Of a DNA stretch of 45,979 bases, positions 15,577 through 24,116 are shown one piece after another. A program made the translations under genes and the position numbers. The notes beneath the pieces were generated by a model. That model did not search any database and was not told the origin of the DNA. It saw nothing but the letters and a program-made list of their open reading frames with translations. The DNA is from a virus. Numbering within the stretch: position 1 is the first letter of the stretch; each line of letters starts with the position of its first letter. The stretch is from the IMG/VR virus record IMGVR_UViG_3300022674_000016, positions 1-45,979 of that record; one strand, given 5' to 3'.

Positions 15577-16278
15577 ATGTGGGAAAAACCAGTAAAGAAG
15601 GCGATCTTCACTCTGAACATCGACAACTACGCACCGGAGATAACAGAACTGACGTACCCGCTTCTCAATAGGTACGCAAAAAAGATCGGGGCAAAGTTCG
15701 TGATTATCAATGAGCGAAAATTTCCAGATTACCCAGTAACCTACGAGAAGTTCCAAATATACAAACTTGCTCAAGAGATGGGTAACGATTGGAACATTTA
15801 CATTGACAGTGACGCACTCATCCACCCCGATCTAATGGATTTCACGACTATCCTTGACAAGAACACGGTAGCGCACCACGGCTCTGACTTCGCTTCAATG
15901 CGCTGGAAATATGACCGCTTCTTCTTCAGGGACGGTAGACACATAGGGAGTGGGAACTGGCTTGCCATAGCGAGCGATTGGTGCATCGAATTGTGGAAGC
16001 CAATTGACGATATGACAAAGGACGAAATCATCGCCCACATATCGCCTACTGTCGATGAAACAATAAGCGGTGTAATAGACCCCGAACACTTGATCGATGA
16101 CTACACCTGTAGCCGAAACATCGCCAAGTACGGTTTGAAATTCAAGACAGTTCGAAAGATCATTGAAGAAATAGGCTTCCCTCCCCAAAATCACTTCTTC
16201 TGGCACCAATATCTAGTACCCATAGCTGCGAAAGTGGAAGGAATGAAAAAGGCTCTTAAAGAATGGAGAGTGTTATGA
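15577..16278 (+). CDS. Glycosyltransferase (DxD, galactosyltransferase-like)
   Basis: 233 aa. Begins KKAIFTLNIDNYAPEIT, then KIGAKFVIINER, KFQIYKLAQ, and the metal/sugar-nucleotide motif YIDSDALIHPDL (Asp77-Ser-Asp79), the layout of GMA12/MNN10-type and related GT-A enzymes. Later HIGSGNWLAIASDWCIELW fits the acceptor side. It would transfer a sugar from a nucleotide sugar in the host cytoplasm; the target (virion protein, surface glycan or DNA) is not shown. AAAAGGAG upstream; lies among virion genes, not DNA-modification genes. Confidence 0.82.
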   Translation: MWEKPVKKAIFTLNIDNYAPEITELTYPLLNRYAKKIGAKFVIINERKFPDYPVTYEKFQIYKLAQEMGNDWNIYIDSDALIHPDLMDFTTILDKNTVAHHGSDFASMRWKYDRFFFRDGRHIGSGNWLAIASDWCIELWKPIDDMTKDEIIAHISPTVDETISGVIDPEHLIDDYTCSRNIAKYGLKFKTVRKIIEEIGFPPQNHFFWHQYLVPIAAKVEGMKKALKEWRVL

Positions 16279-16598
16279 GCGACGATAAAAGCCCAAAAAG
16301 CGTCAACGAACTTGTTCAATTCAAAATTGTTGAAAAGCCATACGAGGTGAAGGTTCCAAAATTTGTTGACGTCACTGTTGACAAACCTGTGTACGTAAAC
16401 CGGACATACGAAGTGCCTGTGCTGAAAGAGAAGGAGTATATAAAACCTGTTCTCATCGAACAGCAACTCAACGAAGAAATTCTTCAGTACGTTAAGGGTG
16501 CAATTGACAAAGCAATACGAGAAACACTAGCAGGACTAACGTTCAACTTTGAGATCCCTGTTCCAAGGGTGCTTAAAGTAGAAAAAAGGAGTGGATGA
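16275..16598 (+). CDS. Val/Pro/Lys-repeat protein, 107 aa, function unknown
   Basis: Met at 16275 overlaps the glycosyltransferase stop (ATGA) and follows GGAGAG. Residues ~20-65 are a loose repeat of V/Y-E-V-P-V/K segments (YEVKVPKFVDVTVDKPVYV, YEVPVLKEKEY), suggesting an extended beta or polyproline-like strand, then a helix. Similar VP-rich proteins occur in other phages with no known role. Confidence 0.6.
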   Translation: MSDDKSPKSVNELVQFKIVEKPYEVKVPKFVDVTVDKPVYVNRTYEVPVLKEKEYIKPVLIEQQLNEEILQYVKGAIDKAIRETLAGLTFNFEIPVPRVLKVEKRSG

Positions 16599-17002
16599 TG
16601 GCAAGCTTGATTCTTTCTGATTACGCTATTACAGCTCTTGCAAATGATTCTGGGCTAAACTCGCTTCTCGATGGTGGGAATATGTTCATCTACGATGGAG
16701 TTAGTGATGGGCCTGACGCAGCTGCTAATGGCACACTTTTAGTTACTTTTGCACTGCCCCCTGCTGCGAACAATACACCAGCTAATGGTGTGTTGACTCT
16801 TGATACCATTGCTAATGCAAATGGCGTGGCAAATGGTAACGCTGGTTATGCTCGGTTTACTTCAAATGCTGATGCAAACGTAATTGGTGATGGCGATTGC
16901 GGAACATCAGGTAACACTGTTGTCTTTGACAATGTGAACATCGCTGTTAATCAAGTGGTAAGCGTATCAAGTGCTAACTTCACAGTGCCAGATGGATCGT
17001 AA
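16598..17002 (+). CDS. Tail/fibre-associated beta protein, 134 aa
   Basis: Two Met codons in a row (16595 and 16598); the second is better spaced from AGGAG. The pattern (L-…-ALANDSGLNSLLDGGNMFIYDG…ANGTLLVTFALP…NAGYARFT…GDGDCGTSG…FTVPDG) resembles small virion proteins predicted to be fibre or tail-tip components. Very rich in Ala-Asn pairs. Confidence 0.6.
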   Translation: MASLILSDYAITALANDSGLNSLLDGGNMFIYDGVSDGPDAAANGTLLVTFALPPAANNTPANGVLTLDTIANANGVANGNAGYARFTSNADANVIGDGDCGTSGNTVVFDNVNIAVNQVVSVSSANFTVPDGS

Positions 17003-17011
17003 AGAGAGTTT

Positions 17012-17050
17012 ATGGCGCAACCACTAATCATCAAAGAGGAGCCAAAGTAA
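17012..17050 (+). CDS. 12-codon leader mini-ORF, tentative
   Basis: ATG at 17012 and TAA at 17048-17050 encode MAQPLIIKEEPK. It ends immediately before the TTG start of the 670-aa tail protein and contains that gene's GAGGAG ribosome binding site, so if translated it could couple or tune initiation there. It may be only chance. Confidence 0.25.
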   Translation: MAQPLIIKEEPK

Positions 17051-19063
17051 TTGGCTGCAAATGTATTTTACTCGGTATGTCCCTACGGCACCGGGGATCT
17101 AAAGACCGGAAGCCCAACCATTTCTATCACCTCCGGCGTGGCAACGCTGTCTGTCCCACAAACGGGAAACATTGGTGTCGGGTGTGAGATAGACTACGAC
17201 ACAGGAAACACGAAGGCGTACATCTCTGCGGTAAATTCTGCGACTTCGTTCGATGTAGTTACGGTCATTGGCGGGACTCCAGGGAACACGGGCGGCGCAT
17301 TAACGGTCAACTCGATCCATCATGTTTGTGGTAGTTTGCAAGACGCTTTGGATCAGGCAGATGACGCCGATCATTTAGACGATTCCGATTTAACAAGTTT
17401 GGATGTGATACTTAACATAGCTTGTTATACAGATCATGACGCCGGGGCCGCTGATGGTATAGCTAAATTGATTTCAGGTATGTACACTACCGATGCCACC
17501 CGTTATCTTAAAATCTATACTCCAAATAGTGCCTCCGAATGTGTTTATGATGCGTCTGGTGTTGGAACGTATCAAAGACATAATGGAGTATATCCTACTA
17601 CTGGATACCGTATCGAGCATTCTTCCTTAGGAGGAGATGCTGGTTTGTATCTGGCTAGTCATAATTATGTGAAAATAGAGGGTATTTCTATACGTTTAAA
17701 TAGTAATGGATATGATGGAGGCTACTGTTTCCGTCCCCTTGGTGCTAGTCCTGGTAATACATTAATAGATAGTTGCATTTTTGTATTTAACACTGAAGAG
17801 AGTTCTGGAGGATATTTAATAGATGCTGCATCTGGTGGGCATTCTGTAACAGTCAGAAATTCTATTGGGTATCATATAGGCTCTCCAAGTGGTACACGAG
17901 GATGGCTCTTGCGGGGGGAAGGAAGTCTCATACAGAATACAGCTTGTATTCTGACCGTTGCAGATGCTGGAAGTGCAAGAGGTATTTGGTGTTATTCAAG
18001 TGGTTATGTTACAGCAACGAACTGTTATGCGCGTGGGTATGGTTCAAAGGACGGTTATTATGGTACTTTCAATGCCGCATCGGATTATAACAGTTCGGAT
18101 TTAAGCGGGGATGCTCCAAACTTAGGTGGGTCAGGAAATAATAATACAGTCTCTCCTTGGTATTCTGGTGCGACCGCAGATGCTGCTATATTTGTCAATG
18201 CTGCTACTTATGATTTCCATCTTACAAGCGATTCTACTCTTTTTAGTGGTGTGGGCGATGATTTATCTGGGCAGTTTACAGATGATATAGATGGAGATTT
18301 ACGTGCGAATTGGGATCTGGGTCCAGATGAGTATGCGGCTGAAGGGGCTGGTGGGGTAACAGCTACAATTACTGGACAACTTTATCCAATAACAAGCCTC
18401 ATTAACGCAAACTTTCTAATCGGCTCCGCAGTAAGCGGGAATCTTTCAGCTATAACAAGCACTACGGAGGACAAAGTACTTGTTGATGCCGAAATCATAG
18501 CAACGCTTACGGCAATATCAAGTGTTATAAACGCCCAAACTGTTAATGATAGAATTGCTGTTGTTGACGCAACTCTTTCAGCAATAACATCTTTATCTGA
18601 AGTTAACGTTTTGGTTTCCAGTCAACTTGCTGGTGAACTGGCAGCGATTACAAGCGTCTTCGAAAACCAAGCCCTTGTTGACGCAATCATTGCTGGAAAT
18701 CTTCAAGCGATTGTTGCCTCTATAATTTCCAGTGCCGTGCCATATCGTCATGTTACACTTTCTGGAACTTTGGCGGCAATCACAAGCATTATTACTGGGC
18801 AAACATTAATTGGCTGTAGTGTTGCAGTTGCGTTTAGTCCAATAACAAGCACTATTCAAATTACTACTCAAGTTCAAAACATCATCATTGCATCCCTCAA
18901 AGCTATTGAAGCTGTTGTAGAAGCAAACGTTTTTGTCTCCAATGAAATAGTAGCTACGCTTGCAGCTATAACAGCGCGAATAAGAGCAAGGACAACTGTT
19001 GCAACAGGTGTTATTGGATTTCCTTGTATTGATGGTGGAACAATTACGATTCTTGGAGGCTAA
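17051..19063 (+). CDS. Beta-helix tail/receptor-binding protein with 21-residue repeats
   Basis: 670 aa from a TTG start; no ATG or GTG is in a suitable place and GAGGAG lies 9 bases upstream. N-terminus (~1-100) is a virion-type domain. Residues ~100-435 read as a right-handed parallel beta-helix, like pectate-lyase-type tailspikes (NYVKIEGISIRLN, IDSCIFVFN, VRNSIGYHIG, IQNTACIL), ending DGDLRANWDLGPDEY, typical of such helices. From ~443 there are about ten 21-23-residue repeats around LxAITSxxxxxxLV. No catalytic residues assigned. Probable host-recognition spike. Confidence 0.75.
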   Translation: MAANVFYSVCPYGTGDLKTGSPTISITSGVATLSVPQTGNIGVGCEIDYDTGNTKAYISAVNSATSFDVVTVIGGTPGNTGGALTVNSIHHVCGSLQDALDQADDADHLDDSDLTSLDVILNIACYTDHDAGAADGIAKLISGMYTTDATRYLKIYTPNSASECVYDASGVGTYQRHNGVYPTTGYRIEHSSLGGDAGLYLASHNYVKIEGISIRLNSNGYDGGYCFRPLGASPGNTLIDSCIFVFNTEESSGGYLIDAASGGHSVTVRNSIGYHIGSPSGTRGWLLRGEGSLIQNTACILTVADAGSARGIWCYSSGYVTATNCYARGYGSKDGYYGTFNAASDYNSSDLSGDAPNLGGSGNNNTVSPWYSGATADAAIFVNAATYDFHLTSDSTLFSGVGDDLSGQFTDDIDGDLRANWDLGPDEYAAEGAGGVTATITGQLYPITSLINANFLIGSAVSGNLSAITSTTEDKVLVDAEIIATLTAISSVINAQTVNDRIAVVDATLSAITSLSEVNVLVSSQLAGELAAITSVFENQALVDAIIAGNLQAIVASIISSAVPYRHVTLSGTLAAITSIITGQTLIGCSVAVAFSPITSTIQITTQVQNIIIASLKAIEAVVEANVFVSNEIVATLAAITARIRARTTVATGVIGFPCIDGGTITILGG

Positions 19064-19065
19064 TC

Positions 19066-19362
19066 ATGGCGTGGAAAGCTCTTAGTTCAGGCAAGCTTAC
19101 ATCTGGTGGAATAGTTCACACTGGTCCCTGCTTTTACTTTGGCTTTGTTTGCAGAAATGAAGGAGCAGCGTTTGTTATAACGCTTTACGATAATATAACA
19201 GGTAGCGGAAAAGAGGTGGATGATTACATAACAGATGCTAACAAAGAAATGGAGGGCCACGTTCTAAACTCACCAGTAACATGCAGCAATGGATTGTACT
19301 TAGCGTTGGGTGGTGGATCGGCGATTGTTTATTACACACCACTCAAAGAAGGGGTACAGTAA
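19066..19362 (+). CDS. Small virion-region protein, 98 aa
   Basis: Not recognised by name. A beta-rich protein (GPCFYFGFVCRNEGAAFVITLYDN…GKEVDDYIT…NGLYLALGGGSAIVYYTPL) of the kind found beside phage fibre genes, perhaps a fibre cap or capsid decoration. GAGG before the start; the stop overlaps the next start (TAATG). Confidence 0.6.
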   Translation: MAWKALSSGKLTSGGIVHTGPCFYFGFVCRNEGAAFVITLYDNITGSGKEVDDYITDANKEMEGHVLNSPVTCSNGLYLALGGGSAIVYYTPLKEGVQ

Positions 19363-19472
19363 TGCAAGCGAAATGTACGCACAAAAGGTCATTTTTCAGA
19401 TTGTTACACGATGAGTACAGAGACAAACTGCAAGACTTAGAGAACAAGGCGATGAAAGGAGCAAAAGAATGA
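19362..19472 (+). CDS. Very small basic protein, 36 aa
   Basis: Starts within the previous stop (TAATG) with AAGGGG upstream, and its own stop overlaps the radical SAM start (ATGA). Sequence begins MQAKCTHKRSFFRLLHD and ends basic and helical. The tight overlaps on both sides support it being translated. Because it directly precedes a radical SAM gene, a peptide-substrate role can be considered, but nothing in it proves that. Confidence 0.55.
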   Translation: MQAKCTHKRSFFRLLHDEYRDKLQDLENKAMKGAKE

Positions 19473-20425
19473 AAGCACTATGCGACATGGACACAATCCA
19501 GATCGAGTTGACCACAGCATGCAAGCTATCTTGCAGCAATTGCACCCGCTTCTGTGGGCACAAGAAGCCCTGGTTCATTTCACAAGAGGACTTCGAAAAA
19601 GCCGTCTTGTCTATGGTCGGCTACCCAAAGATGACAGGCTTCATGGGTGGTGAACCATTACTGCATCCGCAATTCGAAGAGTTCTGCCTGTTCGCGCAAA
19701 AGCACATACCCAAAGCTCAACTTGGCTTGTGGACTTGCTTGCCGAAAGGGTACGAAAAATATACAGACATAATATGCAACACCTTTGATCACATCTTCAT
19801 CAACGACCACTCACGGAGTGACATCTATCATGGGCCGATCTTGGTGGCATCGGAGGAGATCTTTACTGAAAGACATGAACTATTTTATGTGGCAAATAGT
19901 TGCTGGCTTCAGAACAATTGGTCGGCTTCCATTAATGAGAATGGAGCGTTCTTTTGTGAAATTGCTGCGTCGATGTCTCTTCTTTTTGACGGAATGAAAG
20001 GATGGGATGTCGAGCCTGGATGGTGGTGGAAAACACCAAAAGATTACACAGCGCAAGTTGAAGAGTTTTGCCCCAAGTGTGGATGTTGTGTTCCTCTACT
20101 GCGCCGACCAAGCACCGATGGAATTGATGACATCTCCCCAGGCAACTACGAAAGGCTCAAAAACTTCTCGCTTAAAATCAAAAACAAAAAGTACGCTATC
20201 CATGATCTCAAGATGGCAACGCCAGAGCAACTAGAAGCTCAACCTATGGCGCGATACAAAGATTTCAGTTACCGGCAGCACATTGCAGCTAGGTATGGAA
20301 TGTACCTTTCTGTCAACAACAAAGGGTTCATCACACCTTACAAATCTAACAGCATAACTTTGCGTGACAAGTCGATTTTCGAAGAGTATCAAGAGAAATA
20401 TTCAAGGAGGCAATCACATGTCTAG
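19469..20425 (+). CDS. Radical SAM enzyme with C-terminal Cys cluster
   Basis: 318 aa. Canonical CxxxCxxC at Cys18-Cys22-Cys25 within LTTACKLSCSNC, and the SAM-binding MGGEPLLHP (~59-67). C-terminal cysteines in FFCEIAA (Cys163) and CPKCGCC (201-207) suggest an auxiliary iron-sulfur (SPASM/twitch-like) domain, common in peptide- or protein-modifying members. Phage proteins with the same EPGWWWKTP…QVEEFCPKCG region exist beside structural genes. AAGGAG-like site in the preceding gene. Likely modifies a peptide, protein or small molecule; substrate unknown. Confidence 0.85.
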   Translation: MKALCDMDTIQIELTTACKLSCSNCTRFCGHKKPWFISQEDFEKAVLSMVGYPKMTGFMGGEPLLHPQFEEFCLFAQKHIPKAQLGLWTCLPKGYEKYTDIICNTFDHIFINDHSRSDIYHGPILVASEEIFTERHELFYVANSCWLQNNWSASINENGAFFCEIAASMSLLFDGMKGWDVEPGWWWKTPKDYTAQVEEFCPKCGCCVPLLRRPSTDGIDDISPGNYERLKNFSLKIKNKKYAIHDLKMATPEQLEAQPMARYKDFSYRQHIAARYGMYLSVNNKGFITPYKSNSITLRDKSIFEEYQEKYSRRQSHV

Positions 20426-20744
20426 CGTTCTCACCATATCAATGGGTGGACAGCCTTATGGGCCTGTCACAGCTACAAGTGCAAATGCAAACCAAGCGTT
20501 GCCAGATTCCATTTTGGTAAACAGTTCCAGAAATGTAGTACGTGTTGTCATTACATGTGAAACAAACCCTATAAGGTACGCTTTTGGAGGAATCATCCCA
20601 ACACCTGGAAACCTTGGTCACGTTCTTGCAGCAAACGAATCGTTAGTCATCAATCACCCTTCTGGGGCTAACTCATTTCGTTACGTGAGTAGTGTTGCGG
20701 GCAATCATGGAGTTCTTCAAATCACCGGAGAATACGCACCATGA
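20418..20744 (+). CDS. Small virion-region protein, 108 aa
   Basis: Met at 20418 with AAGGAGG; overlaps the radical SAM gene by 8 bases. Beta-rich: VLVNSSRNVVRVVITCETNP-like strands and LGHVLAANESLVINHPSGANSFRYVS, resembling small decoration or fibre-associated proteins of tailed phages (a jelly-roll-like N-P-I-R-Y-A-F-G pattern). No enzymatic motif. Confidence 0.58.
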   Translation: MSSVLTISMGGQPYGPVTATSANANQALPDSILVNSSRNVVRVVITCETNPIRYAFGGIIPTPGNLGHVLAANESLVINHPSGANSFRYVSSVAGNHGVLQITGEYAP

Positions 20745-20756
20745 GAAAGGTGGAAA

Positions 20757-21140
20757 ATGGAACTTTTAGCAGAACATTGGAGAATTCTAACCGGAGTTTT
20801 CATTGGAGCGTTTGGGGCAGGTATTATTGCAATGATGTACTTTCGGGAAGGGGTTCGTAAAATGGTTGCAGACAGTACTGCTACAGGAAGCAATTGTCCA
20901 ATTGTTATCAAGGGTGAAACTCCATACAGCAAAACTCAGCACGATGTTGACTGTAGTAGAAGATGGGCCGAGCATGACAAAAATAGTATAGAACGTGCAA
21001 AGACCACAACCTTGATAGCAGAGAAAGATCGCACAATGGTAATGGCTGAGATTGATCATTTGCAGAAGGGCATGGAAAAGATGAACAAGACAGTTGATAA
21101 GATCTTTGACAAATTAGAAAGGATACACAATGCCACTTAA
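20757..21140 (+). CDS. Single-pass membrane protein with coiled coil, 127 aa
   Basis: Residues ~8-28 (WRILTGVFIGAFGAGIIAMMYF) are an N-terminal transmembrane segment; the rest is soluble, with a C-terminal heptad region (MEKMNKTVDKIFDKLERI). This is the topology of inner-membrane spanin subunits but also of many other phage membrane proteins. AAAGG before the start. Confidence 0.65.
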   Translation: MELLAEHWRILTGVFIGAFGAGIIAMMYFREGVRKMVADSTATGSNCPIVIKGETPYSKTQHDVDCSRRWAEHDKNSIERAKTTTLIAEKDRTMVMAEIDHLQKGMEKMNKTVDKIFDKLERIHNAT

Positions 21141-21303
21141 ACGTGGTAAAAGCAAAGAAACACTTTCCGCTAACATTGCAGAGCTTATTCGCTCTCATAA
21201 AAAGGGAGGCAGCTTCGCAAAAGGCAAGAGTAAAAAGAAAGCAAGAAAGATGGCAACAGCCGCTGCGTTCGATTTGAAACGACGAAGCAAAAAGGGAAAG
21301 TAA
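21130..21303 (+). CDS. Small basic phage protein, 57 aa
   Basis: ATG at 21130, TAA at 21301-21303, with AAAGGA upstream; overlaps the previous gene by 11 bases. It begins MPLKRGKSKETLSANIAELI and ends with a lysine/arginine-rich tail. Short proteins beginning MPLxKGKSKxxISxNI are widespread in phages and metagenomes, with unknown role, usually near structural genes. Confidence 0.75.
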   Translation: MPLKRGKSKETLSANIAELIRSHKKGGSFAKGKSKKKARKMATAAAFDLKRRSKKGK

Positions 21304-21951
21304 ATGACAACTTTTCTTGAATTCAAAAACCTCATTTACACAAACATAGGGCGGGATTCAACAGACTCGGCTATGGCTCTTGTCGTCCCTGTTGCAATCA
21401 ATTATGCTCTTAAAACCGCCGCCGCCCTTTTCAAGCCGCCTGAGATGTTTACGGAAACGGATCAAGTCGTTACCAACGGAACGAATTCACACACATTCAC
21501 AAGCTCCTTCATTGACTTGATAAGCATTTACAATGTCACCGGGAGCAATGAGCTTGGCTTCATTGCGTATGAAAACTTTCGAGTCTTAGTACCCACGACA
21601 ACTGACGTTAAGTATTATACGGTGTTTGGACGGTACATAATTTTAAATACTACTGTCTCCGCTGATACTACATTGAGAATTGGGTACATAGCTTACCCTG
21701 ATGACCTTGAAAATGACGATGACGAACCATCGTTCGATGAACACGACTCTTACATAGTTTCAGTTGCGACAGCGATTTGCTGGGCAGTTCTAGAAGAAGG
21801 CGACTCGGTGCAAGTTTGGGAAAGCGTTGCAAGTGCGCTTGGCCTTCCGATGTTGAAAGCGTCCCAAGCGAAGGAAGTTTTTTCCGGTAAGATGGCATTT
21901 CTTGAATCGGCTGTTACCGGAACCCTTACCGGCAGTCAAGGGGGTCAATAA
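21304..21951 (+). CDS. Head-tail adaptor-like protein 1, 215 aa
   Basis: Helical N-terminus (FLEFKNLIYTNIGRDS…VAINYALKTAAALF), a central beta part (SFIDLISIYNVTG) and helical C-terminus (IVSVATAICWAVLEEG) match the pattern of podophage adaptor/tail-tube-A-like proteins and of the next gene. Its start directly follows the preceding stop. It would bind the portal and connect the nozzle. Confidence 0.62.
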   Translation: MTTFLEFKNLIYTNIGRDSTDSAMALVVPVAINYALKTAAALFKPPEMFTETDQVVTNGTNSHTFTSSFIDLISIYNVTGSNELGFIAYENFRVLVPTTTDVKYYTVFGRYIILNTTVSADTTLRIGYIAYPDDLENDDDEPSFDEHDSYIVSVATAICWAVLEEGDSVQVWESVASALGLPMLKASQAKEVFSGKMAFLESAVTGTLTGSQGGQ

Positions 21952-22652
21952 TGGCAACAACGTATGGTGAGCTTATTCGAAGGGTGTTGCTCAATTTACA
22001 GCCAAGAACAGACGGTATCGCAAGGATTGCGGTTGAGCAAGCTATCAACGATGCACAGAAGGTCATTGCGTGTGTCAAGGACTTTGACGAGTTGATGGTG
22101 CTGGACACTACGAACGCTGCAACAGTCGATGGAACGAAGCTTTATCACATAACGGATGACCTTTCGTTGGTTAGGCCAAAGGACATTTATTCTATTCGAT
22201 TGATGGACGAAGCCGAATCGAGGAAGCTTGAGTTCGTTCCGTATCGCTCCCTTGATAGCCGTGTACCGTATACCGAACTGGTCGGTGAGGGGAAGTCCAA
22301 GTATTATACGATCAGAGGGGAATACATAGAATTATTTGCAATCCCCGATGACGCTTACAATCTTTACATTCAGCATAGTCAGTGGCCCACGGTGCTTGAG
22401 GATAAAACGGACGAAACGGACTACTCAAATATTGACTATGTGATCGTTGCGTTGGCAACAGACATGGCGATAGCTTCCCTTGAAGGGGGGAGTAATGATT
22501 GGCTTACAAGGGCGAATCAGCTTCTTGGGTTTGCCAAGAGAGAAGACGACGAGCGGCCTGACCAAGCAAGGTTCGCACAACCTTTCAGGGCGACGAATCC
22601 TCTTCCTCCGGGGTCTTACTGGCTCAATCCTTGGGTGAAGGAACAACCGTAA
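21951..22652 (+). CDS. Head-tail adaptor-like protein 2, 233 aa
   Basis: TTYGELIRRVLLNLQPR…AVEQAINDAQKVIA, a central DLSLVRPKDIYSIRLMD beta segment, YIELFAIPDD, then YVIVALATDMAIASLEGG: the order of an adaptor/gatekeeper protein and the same architecture as its upstream neighbour, suggesting an old tandem duplication. Start overlaps the previous stop (TAATG). Likely part of the neck of a short tail. Confidence 0.7.
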   Translation: MATTYGELIRRVLLNLQPRTDGIARIAVEQAINDAQKVIACVKDFDELMVLDTTNAATVDGTKLYHITDDLSLVRPKDIYSIRLMDEAESRKLEFVPYRSLDSRVPYTELVGEGKSKYYTIRGEYIELFAIPDDAYNLYIQHSQWPTVLEDKTDETDYSNIDYVIVALATDMAIASLEGGSNDWLTRANQLLGFAKREDDERPDQARFAQPFRATNPLPPGSYWLNPWVKEQP

Positions 22653-22669
22653 CTTGATGGAGAAATGAG

Positions 22670-23455
22670 ATGGCAAATTCAGTTACATGGGATACTGCTT
22701 TTGAAGCTGACCCCGGCGATGACGATGTTGCTAACAACGGGGCAAATGAAATTAGAAAGTTGAAGCTTGCTATAAGTGAACGGCTTGAACCGGAGATGAA
22801 TTTCAAAGCTGGGTCAAGCCCGTTGCTCAAGCCTGGGATAGCTTCCGTTATTTACAGCGGGACGACTACGCAGATTAACGCATTGTCAAGTCCTGCAAAC
22901 GGTGCGCTTGCCATTGATACTACTACCAAGTCGCTGAAGAGGTACGGCGGGTCTTGGGCGAATATGACGATCAAGCACAGTACGTTGGCTAACTTGACTG
23001 ATTCAGATGATCACACGCAATATTTGAAAGTTGCTGGTGGGCAGACGTTAACGGGTAATCTTGCGGTTGCCGATGGGATTGAAATTGATGGTGTGGATAT
23101 TTCAGTACATTGGACTGCATATGTTGCTACAGCCGCCGCTTTTGTTGCCCATGCAGCTAACAATGTTGCTCATGCAAACACCTTTGGGGCATGGTCAACA
23201 AATCAAACTTTAAATGCTAATCACACAGCAAACACAGACGGTATAGTTGTTGCTTCTGGGCCAGCTACTTATATAGGAATTTACACTCCATCAACCGCAC
23301 CAAACATAACACTTCGAGTCGGGAGCAGTAATTCATCAAACATATATGACCATTCAGTAACATGTCCCGTTAAAAAAGGTGATACATGGAGAGTGTATGT
23401 TCAAAATGAAGGTGCAGGTAAAGTTACAGCTTATTTTCTCCCCATAGGCTCATAA
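22670..23455 (+). CDS. Tail fibre protein, putative, 261 aa
   Basis: AGDDD-type N-terminus with EIRKLKLAISERL, then the common phage fibre module LTDSDDHTQYLKVAGGQTLTGNL followed by VADGIEIDGVDIS, seen in many fibre shafts. The C-terminus (TDGIVVASG…IYTPSTAP…VKKGDTWRVYV…AYFLPIGS) resembles fibre head domains. Probably adsorption apparatus. Confidence 0.75.
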   Translation: MANSVTWDTAFEADPGDDDVANNGANEIRKLKLAISERLEPEMNFKAGSSPLLKPGIASVIYSGTTTQINALSSPANGALAIDTTTKSLKRYGGSWANMTIKHSTLANLTDSDDHTQYLKVAGGQTLTGNLAVADGIEIDGVDISVHWTAYVATAAAFVAHAANNVAHANTFGAWSTNQTLNANHTANTDGIVVASGPATYIGIYTPSTAPNITLRVGSSNSSNIYDHSVTCPVKKGDTWRVYVQNEGAGKVTAYFLPIGS

Positions 23456-23456
23456 A

Positions 23457-24116
23457 ATGACAGACTACAAAGTCAGAAAGAACCCAGCATTACCAGCCAT
23501 TCCAAGTGAGAGTGATTGGCAAGACTTCGACCGCATTATAAAGTGGCGAAGGGGGCATCTGACTGTTCTTCAACAGCTTCATAGTGATACTTATGATGAC
23601 GTTCATACGTTGGAAAATGCTACGGCTAATAATGCCAATGACATAGCGAACAATGCTAACGACATTTCTAATAACGCAAATGCTATTGCTAATGTTGCTA
23701 TATATCAAGATGTCATACTGTATCCTTGGGAAATGTCTAATTATGGAGCATCCAATTGGGCAGCGGTTGTATCTGCGAATCAATTTTTCAATGGGTATTA
23801 TCACAATGTAACTGCTAACAATTTTGATGCTTTATATAGGACGCAATATTTAAGAGCAGGAACATATTTATGGGGTGTATTTGGAATTACAACAGCAAAT
23901 AGTGGAATTGCTTCACTACAAATAGATGCTACTACTTATGCAGCCATTGATATGTATACGTCATCAACTGGGTATAATTATTTTGCTTCTAACTCAAGTG
24001 TTGTTGTTGGTTCATCAGGCACACATGCGTTATATGTTAAAGTTAACAGCAAAAATGCATCTTCATCAGGGTACAAGCTATACATTACATACTCGCATCT
24101 CAGGAGAGTTTCTTAA
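23457..24116 (+). CDS. Tail fibre protein with coiled-coil stalk, 219 aa
   Basis: Residues ~55-80 repeat IANNAND/ISNNANA in 7-residue steps, typical of a trimeric stalk, followed by a beta-rich C-terminal head (FFNGYYHNVTANNF…YLRAGTYLWGVFG…HALYVKVNSK). Short gap from the previous fibre gene, and the stop overlaps the nozzle start, so the products are probably assembled together. Confidence 0.72.
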   Translation: MTDYKVRKNPALPAIPSESDWQDFDRIIKWRRGHLTVLQQLHSDTYDDVHTLENATANNANDIANNANDISNNANAIANVAIYQDVILYPWEMSNYGASNWAAVVSANQFFNGYYHNVTANNFDALYRTQYLRAGTYLWGVFGITTANSGIASLQIDATTYAAIDMYTSSTGYNYFASNSSVVVGSSGTHALYVKVNSKNASSSGYKLYITYSHLRRVS

